Shown: one piece after another, positions 51,321 through 60,278 of the stretch
Layout: the number at the start of each line of letters is the position of its first letter
How positions within the stretch are numbered: position 1 is the stretch's first letter
Source of the DNA: Clostridiales bacterium
GTDB taxonomy: Bacteria; Bacillota; Clostridia; Saccharofermentanales; Saccharofermentanaceae
Length of the DNA: 64,000 bases
Assembly (NCBI GenBank): GCA_017617995.1
Contig: JAFZVE010000028.1
Span: 1-64,000, forward strand
Reading direction: 5' to 3'
Program-made: the position numbers and the translations under genes
Notes under the pieces: model-generated
Told to the model about the DNA's origin: nothing
Seen by the model: the letters and a program-made list of their open reading frames with translations, nothing else
The model's database searches: none

Positions 51321-51659
51321 ATGGAGATTAAAGAGCTGGCTGATAAGATCGTGGAGATTCTGGATAATAAGAAGGGCGTGGACATCGAGCTGATCCCTGT
51401 GTCGGAGAAGACCGTACTCGCCGATTATTTCGTTATCTGTTCCGGTACATCGACCACGCATATCAAGGCTCTGGCCGATGAGGTGGAGTTTATGCTCAAG
51501 CGTGATTATGACGTAACGCCGGACCATATCGAAGGCCGTGAATCCGGACGCTGGATCCTCCTCGACTATAAGGATGTGGTCGTGCACGTATTCCATCCGG
51601 AAGAGCGCTCGAACTACAATCTCGAGAAACTCTGGTCGATGAAGAAGACCGAAGAGTAA
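51321..51659 (+). CDS. rsfS: ribosome silencing factor
   Basis: A 112-residue RsfS/Iojap protein that binds ribosomal protein L14 and blocks subunit joining in starvation. It has the family phrases LADYFVICSGTSTTHIKALA and EGRESGRWILLDYKDVVVHVF. The ATG at 51321 follows GGAGGG; a longer frame from 51282 lies upstream of it. The ORF order nadD-yqeK then rsfS is conserved. TATAAT at 51285-51290 may give it an own promoter. A strong terminator follows. Confidence 0.95.
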   Translation: MEIKELADKIVEILDNKKGVDIELIPVSEKTVLADYFVICSGTSTTHIKALADEVEFMLKRDYDVTPDHIEGRESGRWILLDYKDVVVHVFHPEERSNYNLEKLWSMKKTEE

Positions 51660-51684
51660 TAACCGGAAGAAAAACAAAAAAGGA

Positions 51685-51720
51685 AGCGCGCTGACGGGAT
51701 GTCGGCGCGCTTTTTATTTT
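51685..51720 (+). terminator. terminator of rsfS
   Basis: AGCGCGC (51685-51691) pairs with GCGCGCT (51705-51711), followed by a T-rich tail TTTTTATTTT. Confidence 0.88.
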
Positions 51721-51779
51721 CCGGGTGATGTGACTCTGAACCGATGATTGGCAGGCGATTCGCTTGGCGCCAAAGATGA

Positions 51780-53168
51780 TTAATCCTTGACGATGTTCTT
51801 GACCCACATGTCGCTTCGCACCATGAAGAAGGCTACGAAGCACTTGAGGAACTCGAGGCACTGGACAATGGCGAACATCGGCGTGACGGCGATATCCGTG
51901 TAGCGGCTCATGAAGTAGGCGGCAACGACGGCGATACACCAGGTGTACACGCTGTCAAAGAGGACGGTAATCATGGTGTTGCCGCCGGCTCTTATGATGA
52001 AGTAGGAAGCGTGGTTAAAGGCGATCAAGGGCATCGTCAATCCGCAGATCAGGATGAAGCCTGTGGCCATGCTCCGGACGTAATCCGAGGTGTTGTAAAG
52101 AAGCGGGAAGAACGGGGAGATGGCGATCATCAGAACTCCGAAGATGACGCCGCAGAGTACGGTGAAGCGACGCATCTTATTCGCGCTCTGCCTCGCGGTA
52201 GTAAGTTCGCCGCCTCCAAGGATATGCCCCATGACGATGCCGACGGCTTCGCCCATCGCGATAAAGGCAACACCCATGAGGTTCCATATGGTGGACTCGA
52301 TATTCAGGGCGGCAACGGCGTCGAGGCTTCTATAGGAATAGCACTGGTTGATGGTGGTAACGCCCAGGGACCAGAAAGATTCGTTCGCCATAAGCGGCAG
52401 TGATTTCAGAAAATACTGAGTAGCCAGGGCACGGGGGACCTTGAACTCGGAGAAGGCACCGCGGATAAACGGGTAGAGGTCCGGGTGGCGTCCGGTGTGG
52501 ACGACCAGGATGAAGAGCTCTACGAATCTCGAGATGACAGTCGCGATCGCGGCACCGGTGGCGCCCAGAGCAGGGAAGCCGAGGTAACCGTAGATGAGGA
52601 TGAAGTTGCCGACGAGGTTGACGAAGATCGCGCAAAGAGAAGCGATCATCGGGACTTTGGTGCGGCCGAGATCCTTCAGAGTGCCGGCATAGGCCTGTGT
52701 CAGTCCGATAGGGATGAGGCTGATGAGGATGACGCGCATGTAGTCGACACCGATCTCCAGTGACTCGGCGGCATCGGCGGGATTACCTTCGCCCTGCAGG
52801 AACAGGTTGATGAGAAATCTCGAGCTGAAAGCCAGAACGACGGTCGCGATGGCTGCGATGATGGCATTCGATATGATCTTATAGCGGAAGGTGTAACGGA
52901 TACCTTCGTTGTCGCCCTTGCCGTGGTACTGCGCGGTGAAGATACCGGCACCGGCGGTGGCACCGAAGATCATCAGGAAGAATACGAAGATTAGCTGGTT
53001 TGCGATCGCCACGCCGGAGAGCGCATTTGTACCGACCTTACCGATCATGAGGTTGTCGAGAAGGTTGACGAAGTTCGAGATGCCGTTCTGCACCATCATC
53101 GGGACGGCGATCAGAAGCAGCTTCTTATATATCTGTTTATCGTCCTTATTCAGTAGTCTGCCTGTCAT
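51780..53168 (-). CDS. MATE-family efflux transporter
   Basis: A 462-residue MATE exporter with 12 membrane helices in two repeats. The N-terminal PMMVQNGISNFVNLLDNLMIG is typical, with AGIFTAQYHGKGD next and GLTQAYAGTLKDLGRTKVPM in the middle. These export drugs or metabolites using sodium or proton gradients. No substrate evidence. A second MATE gene lies at 60893-62275; they are not close copies. Confidence 0.88.
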   Translation of the reverse strand: MTGRLLNKDDKQIYKKLLLIAVPMMVQNGISNFVNLLDNLMIGKVGTNALSGVAIANQLIFVFFLMIFGATAGAGIFTAQYHGKGDNEGIRYTFRYKIISNAIIAAIATVVLAFSSRFLINLFLQGEGNPADAAESLEIGVDYMRVILISLIPIGLTQAYAGTLKDLGRTKVPMIASLCAIFVNLVGNFILIYGYLGFPALGATGAAIATVISRFVELFILVVHTGRHPDLYPFIRGAFSEFKVPRALATQYFLKSLPLMANESFWSLGVTTINQCYSYRSLDAVAALNIESTIWNLMGVAFIAMGEAVGIVMGHILGGGELTTARQSANKMRRFTVLCGVIFGVLMIAISPFFPLLYNTSDYVRSMATGFILICGLTMPLIAFNHASYFIIRAGGNTMITVLFDSVYTWCIAVVAAYFMSRYTDIAVTPMFAIVQCLEFLKCFVAFFMVRSDMWVKNIVKD

Positions 53169-53341
53169 ACTTGTCTGTCATTTGCCGCTGCGCCGTCGGA
53201 GCAGTGCTTTTATATGATTATTATTCTGTATATTTCATATTCTCTTGGTGAACTGGTTTTGCCAGTTTGAGCATTGTATCAAATCTGCTTCGTTTCGACA
53301 ATAGACGAGCGGGCTAATTGGCTTATTTCGCGAGGTGATGG

Positions 53342-54088
53342 TCAAGGAGAGCAGATCGCGTCGAGGATCTTGGTTATCTGGCTTACAAAATAATCGGAAG
53401 TCGGGGGAAATGCTTCGGTCTCATATGTGAACAGAAAGTCATAGCCTGGGAGCAGGCCATGGCTGGTGTAAAGACGGAATGAGAAGATCGTTTTCTCGAT
53501 GTAGTCACCCTTATCGATTAGGCCGCAGTGCTCGATGATGAAACCCGCTCCAAGTTCGGGAAGAAAGCATACGAAGTCGGGGTGGACGTCCGTTCCGTCG
53601 AATTGCAGAAGTGGCTCATACTTGTAGGGAACATCGATACTGTCGAGGAACTCGGCGATCTCGCGCTCGGACTTTGACCTGAAGACAATGCCGTTATATG
53701 GGTTTGGACGAATGATCTTTTTGGTGTTCGAGCAGGGGATCAGGCTGTCAAAGAGTTCCTTTGTAATGAAAGGCTTTCGCTTTCTTCTGATTTTGCGAAG
53801 GTCAAGAACCGGACATGGCGTGACGAAGGTCGAATTCCAGATGCTTTGGTACTTCGCGAGCTTGGCCTTGGCGGCCTGGCGCAACAAGAAGGTGCGTTCG
53901 AGTTCATGCCCAGTGGACGTGGTACTTCTATGAACGTGGCGCTGATGGGTTGACTTGTCTCTGTACTGATAAACTGTGCGTTTTGAACTCCCTGCAGTTC
54001 GTTCAAACATAGTAATATCATCGGTATTCTCAAGAATACTCTTCATATAATTTATCTTAACGGCAAGGAGGTGATAGGAATACATCAT
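53342..54088 (-). CDS. orphan PD-(D/E)XK-like nuclease-domain protein
   Basis: The protein is 248 residues. The N-terminal half is basic and helical. The C-terminal half fits the PD-(D/E)XK pattern of TnsA- or VSR-like nucleases: KSEREIAEFLDSIDVPYKYE (Glu), then DGTDVHPDFVCFLPEL (the PD pair) and FIIEHCG (the ExH/K position). So it may cut DNA, but no partner is near. GAGGTG lies six bases before the ATG at 54088. Base composition around it is more AT-rich and a paired repeat follows upstream, so it may be acquired. Confidence 0.6.
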   Translation of the reverse strand: MMYSYHLLAVKINYMKSILENTDDITMFERTAGSSKRTVYQYRDKSTHQRHVHRSTTSTGHELERTFLLRQAAKAKLAKYQSIWNSTFVTPCPVLDLRKIRRKRKPFITKELFDSLIPCSNTKKIIRPNPYNGIVFRSKSEREIAEFLDSIDVPYKYEPLLQFDGTDVHPDFVCFLPELGAGFIIEHCGLIDKGDYIEKTIFSFRLYTSHGLLPGYDFLFTYETEAFPPTSDYFVSQITKILDAICSP

Positions 54089-54171
54089 ATGGTTCACCTC
54101 GTTATTTCAGATAAATGTTGTAAGTACATAATAAACCGATTAATGATTCTTGTCATGACTTATCTTTGAAT

Positions 54172-54303
54172 CGTCGCAGATTTGTCGCAAATTGATGCAA
54201 AACTGCGACGTTTTTGCGACGGCAAGGCCTTTATCAGAACAGAGGAGGTTCTGCGTCGCAGATTCGATGCAGATAATCGGAAAACTGCGACGTTTTTGCG
54301 ACG
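54172..54303. repeat. pair of 50-base repeats with inner inverted symmetry
   Basis: Units 54172-54221 and 54254-54303 both begin CGTCGCAGATT and end with CTGCGACGTTTTTGCGACG, and are 82 bases apart. Within each, CGTCGCA at the left pairs with TGCGACG at the right. The last 20-odd bases are identical in both copies. They lie in the non-coding gap upstream of the nuclease-like gene and of the padR gene. Confidence 0.8.
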
Positions 54304-54494
54304 AAATAATTTGCCACGAGGGGAATCTACCTGGCTCCGATTTAAGAAATAATTAAGGATCGCATAAGAGATAATTCAAGCATTTTCAGCCCAAGAGAAG
54401 TATTCTTTTATTGTAGAAGTGAAGCAGGAAACCCTGCGAAATGCCCGCCGCAGCGCTGTTTCAAGTGCTTTTGGAAAATAACTGAAATATTTGC

Positions 54495-54534
54495 AATATT
54501 GTATTGACACACAATATTATACGCCGTATAATAT
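54495..54534 (+). promoter_or_regulatory. padR operon promoter and palindromic operator
   Basis: TTGACA (54504-54509), 17 bases, TATAAT (54527-54532): a perfect consensus promoter. It is covered by a perfect inverted repeat, ATATTATACG and CGTATAATAT (54514-54523, 54525-54534), and a second one, AATATTGT and ACAATATT (54495-54502, 54511-54518). This is what a PadR autorepressor site should look like. Confidence 0.82.
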
Positions 54535-54566
54535 AGCCAACGATACAATATGGAAGGAGAAATAGT

Positions 54567-54881
54567 ATGGTATTCCAAGTTGGTTCTACTTTATTGGATG
54601 CTTGCGTACTGTCGGTCTTGATCAAAGGTGACGCGTATGGGTATACACTTACGCAGCAGGTCAAAACGGTCCTGGATATTTCAGAGTCGACACTATATCC
54701 GGTCCTGCGCAGACTCCAGAAAGATTTTGCACTAGAGACATACGATGAGCCTTATCAAGGCCGAAATCGAAGATATTACAGGATCACGGATCGAGGGCGT
54801 GAACTCCAGAAATTCTATTTGGAAGAATGGAACAAGTACAAAGATTCAGTTGATTCATTACTAGGAGGGGATAACAAATGA
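54567..54881 (+). CDS. PadR-family transcriptional repressor
   Basis: A 104-residue PadR regulator with the winged-helix core LLDACVLSVLIKGDAYGYTL, then STLYPVLRRLQKDF and YYRITDRGRELQKF. Short s2-type PadR that binds palindromes and is often released by antimicrobial compounds. AAGGAG lies before the ATG. It starts the envelope operon and overlaps the next gene by ATGA, so both are translated together. Confidence 0.93.
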   Translation: MVFQVGSTLLDACVLSVLIKGDAYGYTLTQQVKTVLDISESTLYPVLRRLQKDFALETYDEPYQGRNRRYYRITDRGRELQKFYLEEWNKYKDSVDSLLGGDNK

Positions 54882-55702
54882 ACAAGGAAACGTATTTGCA
54901 GGAATTGAGAAAAGGACTGAAGATCCTGCCGCAGTATGATCGCGACGAAGCAGTCGAGTTCTACGAAGAGTACTTCGATGAGGCAGGCGTAGAGAATGAA
55001 GCAAGAGTGATCGAGGAATTAGGTGACCCGAAGATCCTTGCAAAGAAGATTCTCGTTGACCTCGTTGACAGAAGATATGAAGAGAGCCTGGCGGCATCCT
55101 CTTCTTCGGAAAATGCACTGGCCACCATTCCTTCACAGCAGCCTGTAGTGACAACCGCCAACGAAGTTGCAGTAGTCGCTCCGGTAGCCACAGCAGAAGG
55201 ATTCACGGCCGACGGACAGACAGGCGGTGCACAGTTCGTGACAGGCACACAGCCGCAGCCTCAGGCCGCCGCTCCGCAGTATCAGCCTCAGCCACAGGCG
55301 CAGCAGCAGAAGGAGTCGCCTTCCGCGCTGAAGACACTTCTGATTGTACTGGCCGCGATTTTCGCACTGCCGCTCTCGCCGGTCCTGTTCGCACTTCTGA
55401 TCGTCGCTTGTGTCATGATCTTCGTCGTATTCGTAGTTCTGATCAGCTTCGTCATCTCTGGTATTGCAATGCTCGTATCCGGATTCGTAACGATCATCTT
55501 CGGAATCGTGGCCCTGTTCATGAACCCGGTCGCTGCGATGGTGATCCTGGGTGGTGGCCTTTCCTGCTTCGGACTCGGCATCTTCTTCATGGTCGGCTCC
55601 ATCGCACTGATCAGACTTACAGCACATGGTCTGGCTAAGGGCTTCGGAAGAATCGTACATAAGAAGAATAAGAAAAACAGAGCAGCACAGGCGACAGCAT
55701 AA
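54878..55702 (+). CDS. DUF1700 membrane protein
   Basis: A 274-residue protein. Residues 1-65 are the DUF1700 helical domain: NKETYLQELRKGLKILPQYD, YYEEYFDEAG-type segment and ELGDPKILAKKILVDLVD. A Gln/Pro/Ala-rich linker spans about 85-150 (QPQPQAAAPQYQPQPQ). Then three or four membrane helices follow (LKTLLIVLAAIFALPLSPVL onward) and a basic tail. DUF1700 proteins sit beside PadR and DUF4097 in Bacillota envelope-stress loci. Confidence 0.85.
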   Translation: MNKETYLQELRKGLKILPQYDRDEAVEFYEEYFDEAGVENEARVIEELGDPKILAKKILVDLVDRRYEESLAASSSSENALATIPSQQPVVTTANEVAVVAPVATAEGFTADGQTGGAQFVTGTQPQPQAAAPQYQPQPQAQQQKESPSALKTLLIVLAAIFALPLSPVLFALLIVACVMIFVVFVVLISFVISGIAMLVSGFVTIIFGIVALFMNPVAAMVILGGGLSCFGLGIFFMVGSIALIRLTAHGLAKGFGRIVHKKNKKNRAAQATA

Positions 55703-55728
55703 GATAAGAGGGTAAGGAGAAAACACAT

Positions 55729-56634
55729 ATGAAAACATTTACTAAAGTAGCACTGATCGTTGCCGGCGTTACACTTTCCGCCGGAATCGCACTGACCGTT
55801 GTCGGTACGATCGCAAATAAGTACAAGCCGATCCACATGTACTATGATCACGGTTTCCACATTGATTCGGAAGGAAAGACCGTCGAGATGAAGAAGACAG
55901 TCGTTGATGACTTTAAGAACGTCAACATCGATGTTTCGGCCGGTGATATCAAGTTCATCGAGAGCGATGAGTACGCGGTAGAGTATAAGCTCCGGGCGAA
56001 AGAAGTGATCTGTGAGTCCGAGGACGGAACGCTTACTGTGGAAGATAAAAGCTTCAAGTTTGACATTAACTTCTTCTCGTTCAATTTCGAGGATCACGAG
56101 CACTACGTCTATGTCTACTATCCGAAGGATGCGAACTTCGACGAACTGATGATCGACCTTTCCGCAGGTGACGTTACGATCGAAAACGGCATGGATTGTG
56201 AGAAAGTTACATTCGACATGTCTGCCGGTGACATCAACATTAATGGCGTAAGCGGTGACCTTGTTCTCAAAATGTCCGCAGGCGACTTTACAGCGAAGAA
56301 CTGTGAGTTCGGCTACTCCGATTTCAAAATGTCTGCCGGAGATGTTGTACTGGATAACTGCACCATTGCCGGCGGTAAGCTGGATATGTCGGCTGGTGAT
56401 TTCGATGCCAGATCACTGAATCTCACGGATAGCTTCTCGATCGATATGTCGGCAGGTTCTGCGGATATCGAATTTATCCCCGGCCTGAGCATCGGCTATG
56501 ACTTCGACCTCTCTGCAGGCTCGGCCAAGATCAACGGTGAGAAGAAGGGTGACGAATATCAGCAGATAAAGGGATATGACATCATTCTGTCAGCAGAGAT
56601 GTCTGCCGGTTCACTCAACATCACCAACGAATAA
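55729..56634 (+). CDS. DUF4097 surface beta-repeat protein
   Basis: A 301-residue protein. An N-terminal membrane anchor KVALIVAGVTLSAGIALTVV is followed by a repeat region. At least nine repeats of the form (M/L)SAGD or SAGS come every 17-22 residues, for example FDMSAGDINI, LKMSAGDFTA and FKMSAGDVVL. They build a right-handed beta solenoid of the DUF4097 type. Relatives include LiaF/LiaG-type envelope stress proteins. It probably senses or shields the membrane outside. AAGGAG lies before the ATG. Confidence 0.87.
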   Translation: MKTFTKVALIVAGVTLSAGIALTVVGTIANKYKPIHMYYDHGFHIDSEGKTVEMKKTVVDDFKNVNIDVSAGDIKFIESDEYAVEYKLRAKEVICESEDGTLTVEDKSFKFDINFFSFNFEDHEHYVYVYYPKDANFDELMIDLSAGDVTIENGMDCEKVTFDMSAGDININGVSGDLVLKMSAGDFTAKNCEFGYSDFKMSAGDVVLDNCTIAGGKLDMSAGDFDARSLNLTDSFSIDMSAGSADIEFIPGLSIGYDFDLSAGSAKINGEKKGDEYQQIKGYDIILSAEMSAGSLNITNE

Positions 56635-56680
56635 TCGCAACTAGACCAATTTCATAATACCCCCTCTAAATGCCCGTTTT

Positions 56681-56725
56681 TCATCGGGGACGAACCACCA
56701 GCATAAACGGTGGAAGTCCCGATGA
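56681..56725 (+). promoter_or_regulatory. intergenic nested hairpin
   Basis: TCATCGGGGAC (56681-56691) pairs with GTCCCGATGA (56716-56725) with a one-base bulge. Inside it CCACC (56695-56699) pairs with GGTGG (56709-56713). An A-run follows but no T-run on the plus strand, so it is a weak terminator and could adjust expression between the DUF4097 gene and the ABC genes. Confidence 0.5.
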
Positions 56726-56734
56726 AAACAGGCG

Positions 56735-56820
56735 GGTGAACCACGGGTGCGCCCTGAAAAGGAATGGATAAACAGAGGTTCCACGCCCAAATAAGCGACA
56801 GGTGAACCACGGGTGCGCCC
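56735..56820 (+). repeat. direct repeat of 20 bases in the operon gap
   Basis: GGTGAACCACGGGTGCGCCC occurs at 56735-56754 and again at 56801-56820, identical over 20 bases. They are 66 bases apart in a gap with no coding support. They may be regulator sites or a small structured element. Confidence 0.75.
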
Positions 56821-56870
56821 GAAAACAGGGGGAGAGACGAAAAACAGACAGAAATTAGACAGGTGGAAAT

Positions 56871-59393
56871 ATGGGAGTCATTTTTAAACACACACTTAAG
56901 AATATGTTTTCGAAGCCATTTCGGACGTTCATGCTGATCCTTTGCATCCTGGTATGTTCCTTCGCAGGAATGATGACATTTGATATGAGCAACTCGGTAA
57001 GAAACGTACTGGAATCCGCTTTCCTTTCGATGTTCGGCGACAGCAACGTGATCGTATCTTCATCAAGCGGCCTGGAAGACGCTGATTTTGACGGCCTTCC
57101 GGCACATGACAGAACACTTTTTACAGGCGACATGACCACATTTAATGTTCCGGGTAACGAAGAGTATGCTTACTTTCACGAAAAGAGCATCCTGATCTAC
57201 TCCGGAGATATCGCAGATGCAAATGCGATGGAACTTATGGCCGCAGAGGTAGACCTCGCCGATAACGAGGTCGCGATCCCGAAGACACTGGCTGAAGAAC
57301 TGAACCTCAAGGAAGGGGATACGATCGAGTTCTTCGATGACGAAGACCAGGCGCATGCATTTACGGTCAAGTCCATCCTTTCTTATAAGGGCATGCTTTC
57401 CGAAAAGTATAACGCCGTGATGCCGCTTTGCGGATTCGCAGAGATCTTCGGCGAAGACTACAAATATGTAGGTGCCTATGTCCGGGTACACGAGAGAAGT
57501 GAAGTCGGAAAATTCTGCAGCCTCATGGAAGAGAACACACAGGGAATCGAGACCGAAGACCTCATTAACGGTGAGATGGTCCAGCAGAACGTAAACTCCG
57601 TTACCAGCATCTTCGCGATCCTTTTCCTCATCTGCCTGATGCTCGTCATCTTCGTCACGATCTCTCTTTCCGAACGCATCATGGTCGAGAGAATGGGCAC
57701 AGTCGGAACTCTCAGAAGCCTGGGCGTTTCTCCGAATGCCACCGCACTGATCGTACTTTTCGAAAATGCACTTTACGGCTTCCTCGGAGGTGCGCTGGGA
57801 TCGTCCCTCTACGTACTGACCAGAGACCCGATCTTCAATAACGTATTCACCCTGAACTCCGGATCGGATATCGAACTGGAGATGAACCTCGGAAATGTTT
57901 CCGTGATCGCATGGATCGGCGTCATCGTCGGCGCCGTCGTGATCGAGTGCCTCTGCCCGATCAAGGAACTCCTGAAGGCCACAAGAACATCGATCCGCGA
58001 CCTGATCTTCGACAACAAGGATACTGACTTCAAATACACGAAGAAGACGCTCGTCGCATCGATCCTGTTCACCGTACTTGGCGCAGCCGGACTCGTACTG
58101 ATCCTGACACAGACACTTACAGGTCTTGCGATTGTCTTTGCCGACATCGTCATGTTGGTCATCGGACTGTTCCTGGGATATCCCTTCATCCTCCGTGCCG
58201 CAAGTAAGCTTCTCGAGAAGTTCTTCACGAAGAGAAACTGCCCGATCGCCGCGTTCTCCTGCGTACAGGCCAGAACCAAGAAAGCATCCGTCGGTATCTC
58301 GAGACTCTTTGTCATGGCGGTCACCATGGGACTGACACTGTTCATCATGTCCTCGTCCTACCTCGCTTTCTGTGAGAGACCTGAAGCCGATGCGGATGTC
58401 ATCGTGACCGGTCTTTCCGAACAGAGAAAAGCATTCGAGTACTTCGAAGACATCGACAGCGTTACAGAAGTGGAATTCCTGAACTATCACTGGGATACGA
58501 AGTTCGTCCTCGGTGAAGAAGACATAAAGGCTTATGAGACAGCAAGCAGTAAGGAAATGAAGGAACTCTACCATACTGCGATGCTGGTCGGAACACCCGG
58601 TGCATTTAAGATCTTCAACGCGATCTCCGGACTTCCGGAAACGATCGGAGACGATGAGATCTACATGGATAAGGCCATCGCAAAGGAACTGGGCTATCAT
58701 GTCGGCGATGAGATCCCGATGCTGATGGCGGCCAACAATTCTGATTCACTCCAAAAGACGATGAAACTTGCAGGTTACTGCAACAGCCTCCAGTTCACAT
58801 CCGGCTCCGCGGTATACGTAGTCAGCCTCAATAACTATAACGAGATCTTTAAGGATCAGCCGCAGACGGCTTACATCCGCTGCACCGATCCGGAAAGCGT
58901 CGTCAATACGATCAAGGAGCGCTCGGGCTGCATGATCAATACCGTATCCACCATGGACGCACACGTGGAAGATATGAAGGCAGAAAATGCCGGGATGGCA
59001 ACTTTACTGTACATGCTGATCGGAATGGGTGTGCTTCTGACATTCATCGCAGTAGTCAGCAACCAGATCATCGGCTTCTCCGGCAGAAGAAGAGAGTGCG
59101 CCGTCCTGGTTTCCACTGCGATGAGCCGGGGAAAACTGAAGAAGGCATTCCTCTCGGAGAACATGCTCTCCTGCATGGTGGCGATGGCCATAGCGGTCCC
59201 GTTCGCAGGGATCATCACAGTACTTTTCCATGAGGCACTGGTGATGATCCAGATGAACTTCGGTATGTCGGTCGATATCGGTACTACCGCGATCTTCCTG
59301 GGCGGACTCTTCCTGATCTTCGTAATCACGGCCCTGATGCCGGTCAAGCACATCCGGAAGATGAAGATCGCTGAGCAGCTGAAGTATGAGTAA
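56871..59393 (+). CDS. ABC transporter permease (FtsX/MacB-like)
   Basis: An 840-residue permease. The first membrane helix is in PFRTFMLILCILVCSFAGMM, followed by a large outer domain, then a FtsX-type helix set near 250-365 (ILFLICLMLVIFVTISLSER; LGVSPNATALIVLFENALYG). A second half repeats this with helices near 400-460 and 700-830. Such permeases move lipids or peptides or resist antimicrobial peptides. It pairs with the ATPase gene 108 bases downstream. It belongs with PadR, DUF1700 and DUF4097. Confidence 0.87.
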   Translation: MGVIFKHTLKNMFSKPFRTFMLILCILVCSFAGMMTFDMSNSVRNVLESAFLSMFGDSNVIVSSSSGLEDADFDGLPAHDRTLFTGDMTTFNVPGNEEYAYFHEKSILIYSGDIADANAMELMAAEVDLADNEVAIPKTLAEELNLKEGDTIEFFDDEDQAHAFTVKSILSYKGMLSEKYNAVMPLCGFAEIFGEDYKYVGAYVRVHERSEVGKFCSLMEENTQGIETEDLINGEMVQQNVNSVTSIFAILFLICLMLVIFVTISLSERIMVERMGTVGTLRSLGVSPNATALIVLFENALYGFLGGALGSSLYVLTRDPIFNNVFTLNSGSDIELEMNLGNVSVIAWIGVIVGAVVIECLCPIKELLKATRTSIRDLIFDNKDTDFKYTKKTLVASILFTVLGAAGLVLILTQTLTGLAIVFADIVMLVIGLFLGYPFILRAASKLLEKFFTKRNCPIAAFSCVQARTKKASVGISRLFVMAVTMGLTLFIMSSSYLAFCERPEADADVIVTGLSEQRKAFEYFEDIDSVTEVEFLNYHWDTKFVLGEEDIKAYETASSKEMKELYHTAMLVGTPGAFKIFNAISGLPETIGDDEIYMDKAIAKELGYHVGDEIPMLMAANNSDSLQKTMKLAGYCNSLQFTSGSAVYVVSLNNYNEIFKDQPQTAYIRCTDPESVVNTIKERSGCMINTVSTMDAHVEDMKAENAGMATLLYMLIGMGVLLTFIAVVSNQIIGFSGRRRECAVLVSTAMSRGKLKKAFLSENMLSCMVAMAIAVPFAGIITVLFHEALVMIQMNFGMSVDIGTTAIFLGGLFLIFVITALMPVKHIRKMKIAEQLKYE

Positions 59394-59501
59394 TAGATGA
59401 CAGCAAGAAGACTGCGCGAAAAGCACGGAAACACAACATATAAAAGAAAACATAACTTAAGAACATATCTATGACGGCATCCGCCGGGAAAGAGGTACAA
59501 A

Positions 59502-60278
59502 ATGAACACAATGTATGACAACAACGAAATCATAATCAAGGTAGATAACGTAAGAAAGACATTCGGAAAGAAGGGCGGAGTGATCACGCAGGTCCTCGAC
59601 GGTGCAGACCTCGAAGTAAAAAGAGGGGAGTTCGTCTCCCTCATGGGCGCCAGTGGCTCCGGAAAGTCCACGCTCCTTTACCTGATCGGCGGTCTCGATC
59701 GTGACTTCAATGGCGACATCTCCATCTGCGGCACCAACATCCGCAGGATCAGGGAGAAAAAGCTCAGCCAAATCCGCCTCGGAAAGATCGGCTTTATCTT
59801 CCAGTTCTATAACCTGGTACAGAACCTGAACGTCGAGGATAATATCCTCCTGCCGTCGCTCGTTGCCGGCCGTTCCCGTGCCTCCCTTCAGAAGGATCTC
59901 GACGACATCCTCGAGATCACGGGACTTACGGATAAGAGAAAGCAGATGCCCAGTAAGCTCAGCGGCGGTCAGCAGCAGCGTGTCGCGATCGCCAGGGCGA
60001 TCATCAGCAATCCGGAGATCATCCTCGCCGACGAAGCGACAGGTAACCTCGACAGCAAGTCCGGTGCAGAGATCATGGAGCTGTTCCGCCGAATCAATCA
60101 GGAGAAAGGGATCACGATCCTTCAGGTCACCCACTCCCAGAAGTGCGCGACATACGGTACACGTACCGTGGTACTCGAGAACGGTAAGACCATCGATACA
60201 GATGCGATCCGGGTTAGTTCCGAAAAGGAAACCTCCCGTGCTCCGATGCAGTTCAGTTTCGCAACAGCACGTACGTGA
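59502..60278 (+). CDS. ABC transporter ATP-binding protein (MacB/LolD-type)
   Basis: A 258-residue ATPase. The Walker A motif is GASGSGKSTL. Then come the Q-loop GFIFQFYNLV, the signature LSGGQQQRVAIARA, Walker B IILADEATGNLDS and the switch His in VTHSQKCA. The LolD/MacB group partners with FtsX-like permeases like the one before it. The ATG follows AAAGAGG. It ends the PadR-controlled module and is followed by a hairpin region. Confidence 0.93.
   Translation: MNTMYDNNEIIIKVDNVRKTFGKKGGVITQVLDGADLEVKRGEFVSLMGASGSGKSTLLYLIGGLDRDFNGDISICGTNIRRIREKKLSQIRLGKIGFIFQFYNLVQNLNVEDNILLPSLVAGRSRASLQKDLDDILEITGLTDKRKQMPSKLSGGQQQRVAIARAIISNPEIILADEATGNLDSKSGAEIMELFRRINQEKGITILQVTHSQKCATYGTRTVVLENGKTIDTDAIRVSSEKETSRAPMQFSFATART

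Noticed and set aside
57063..58700. Long minus-strand open frame (545 codons) opposite the ABC permease gene
   Set aside because: It is the mirror of a well-supported permease with clear domain features, lacks a ribosome site and matches no known protein pattern. Similar long antisense frames occur opposite purH and purD because of codon bias.
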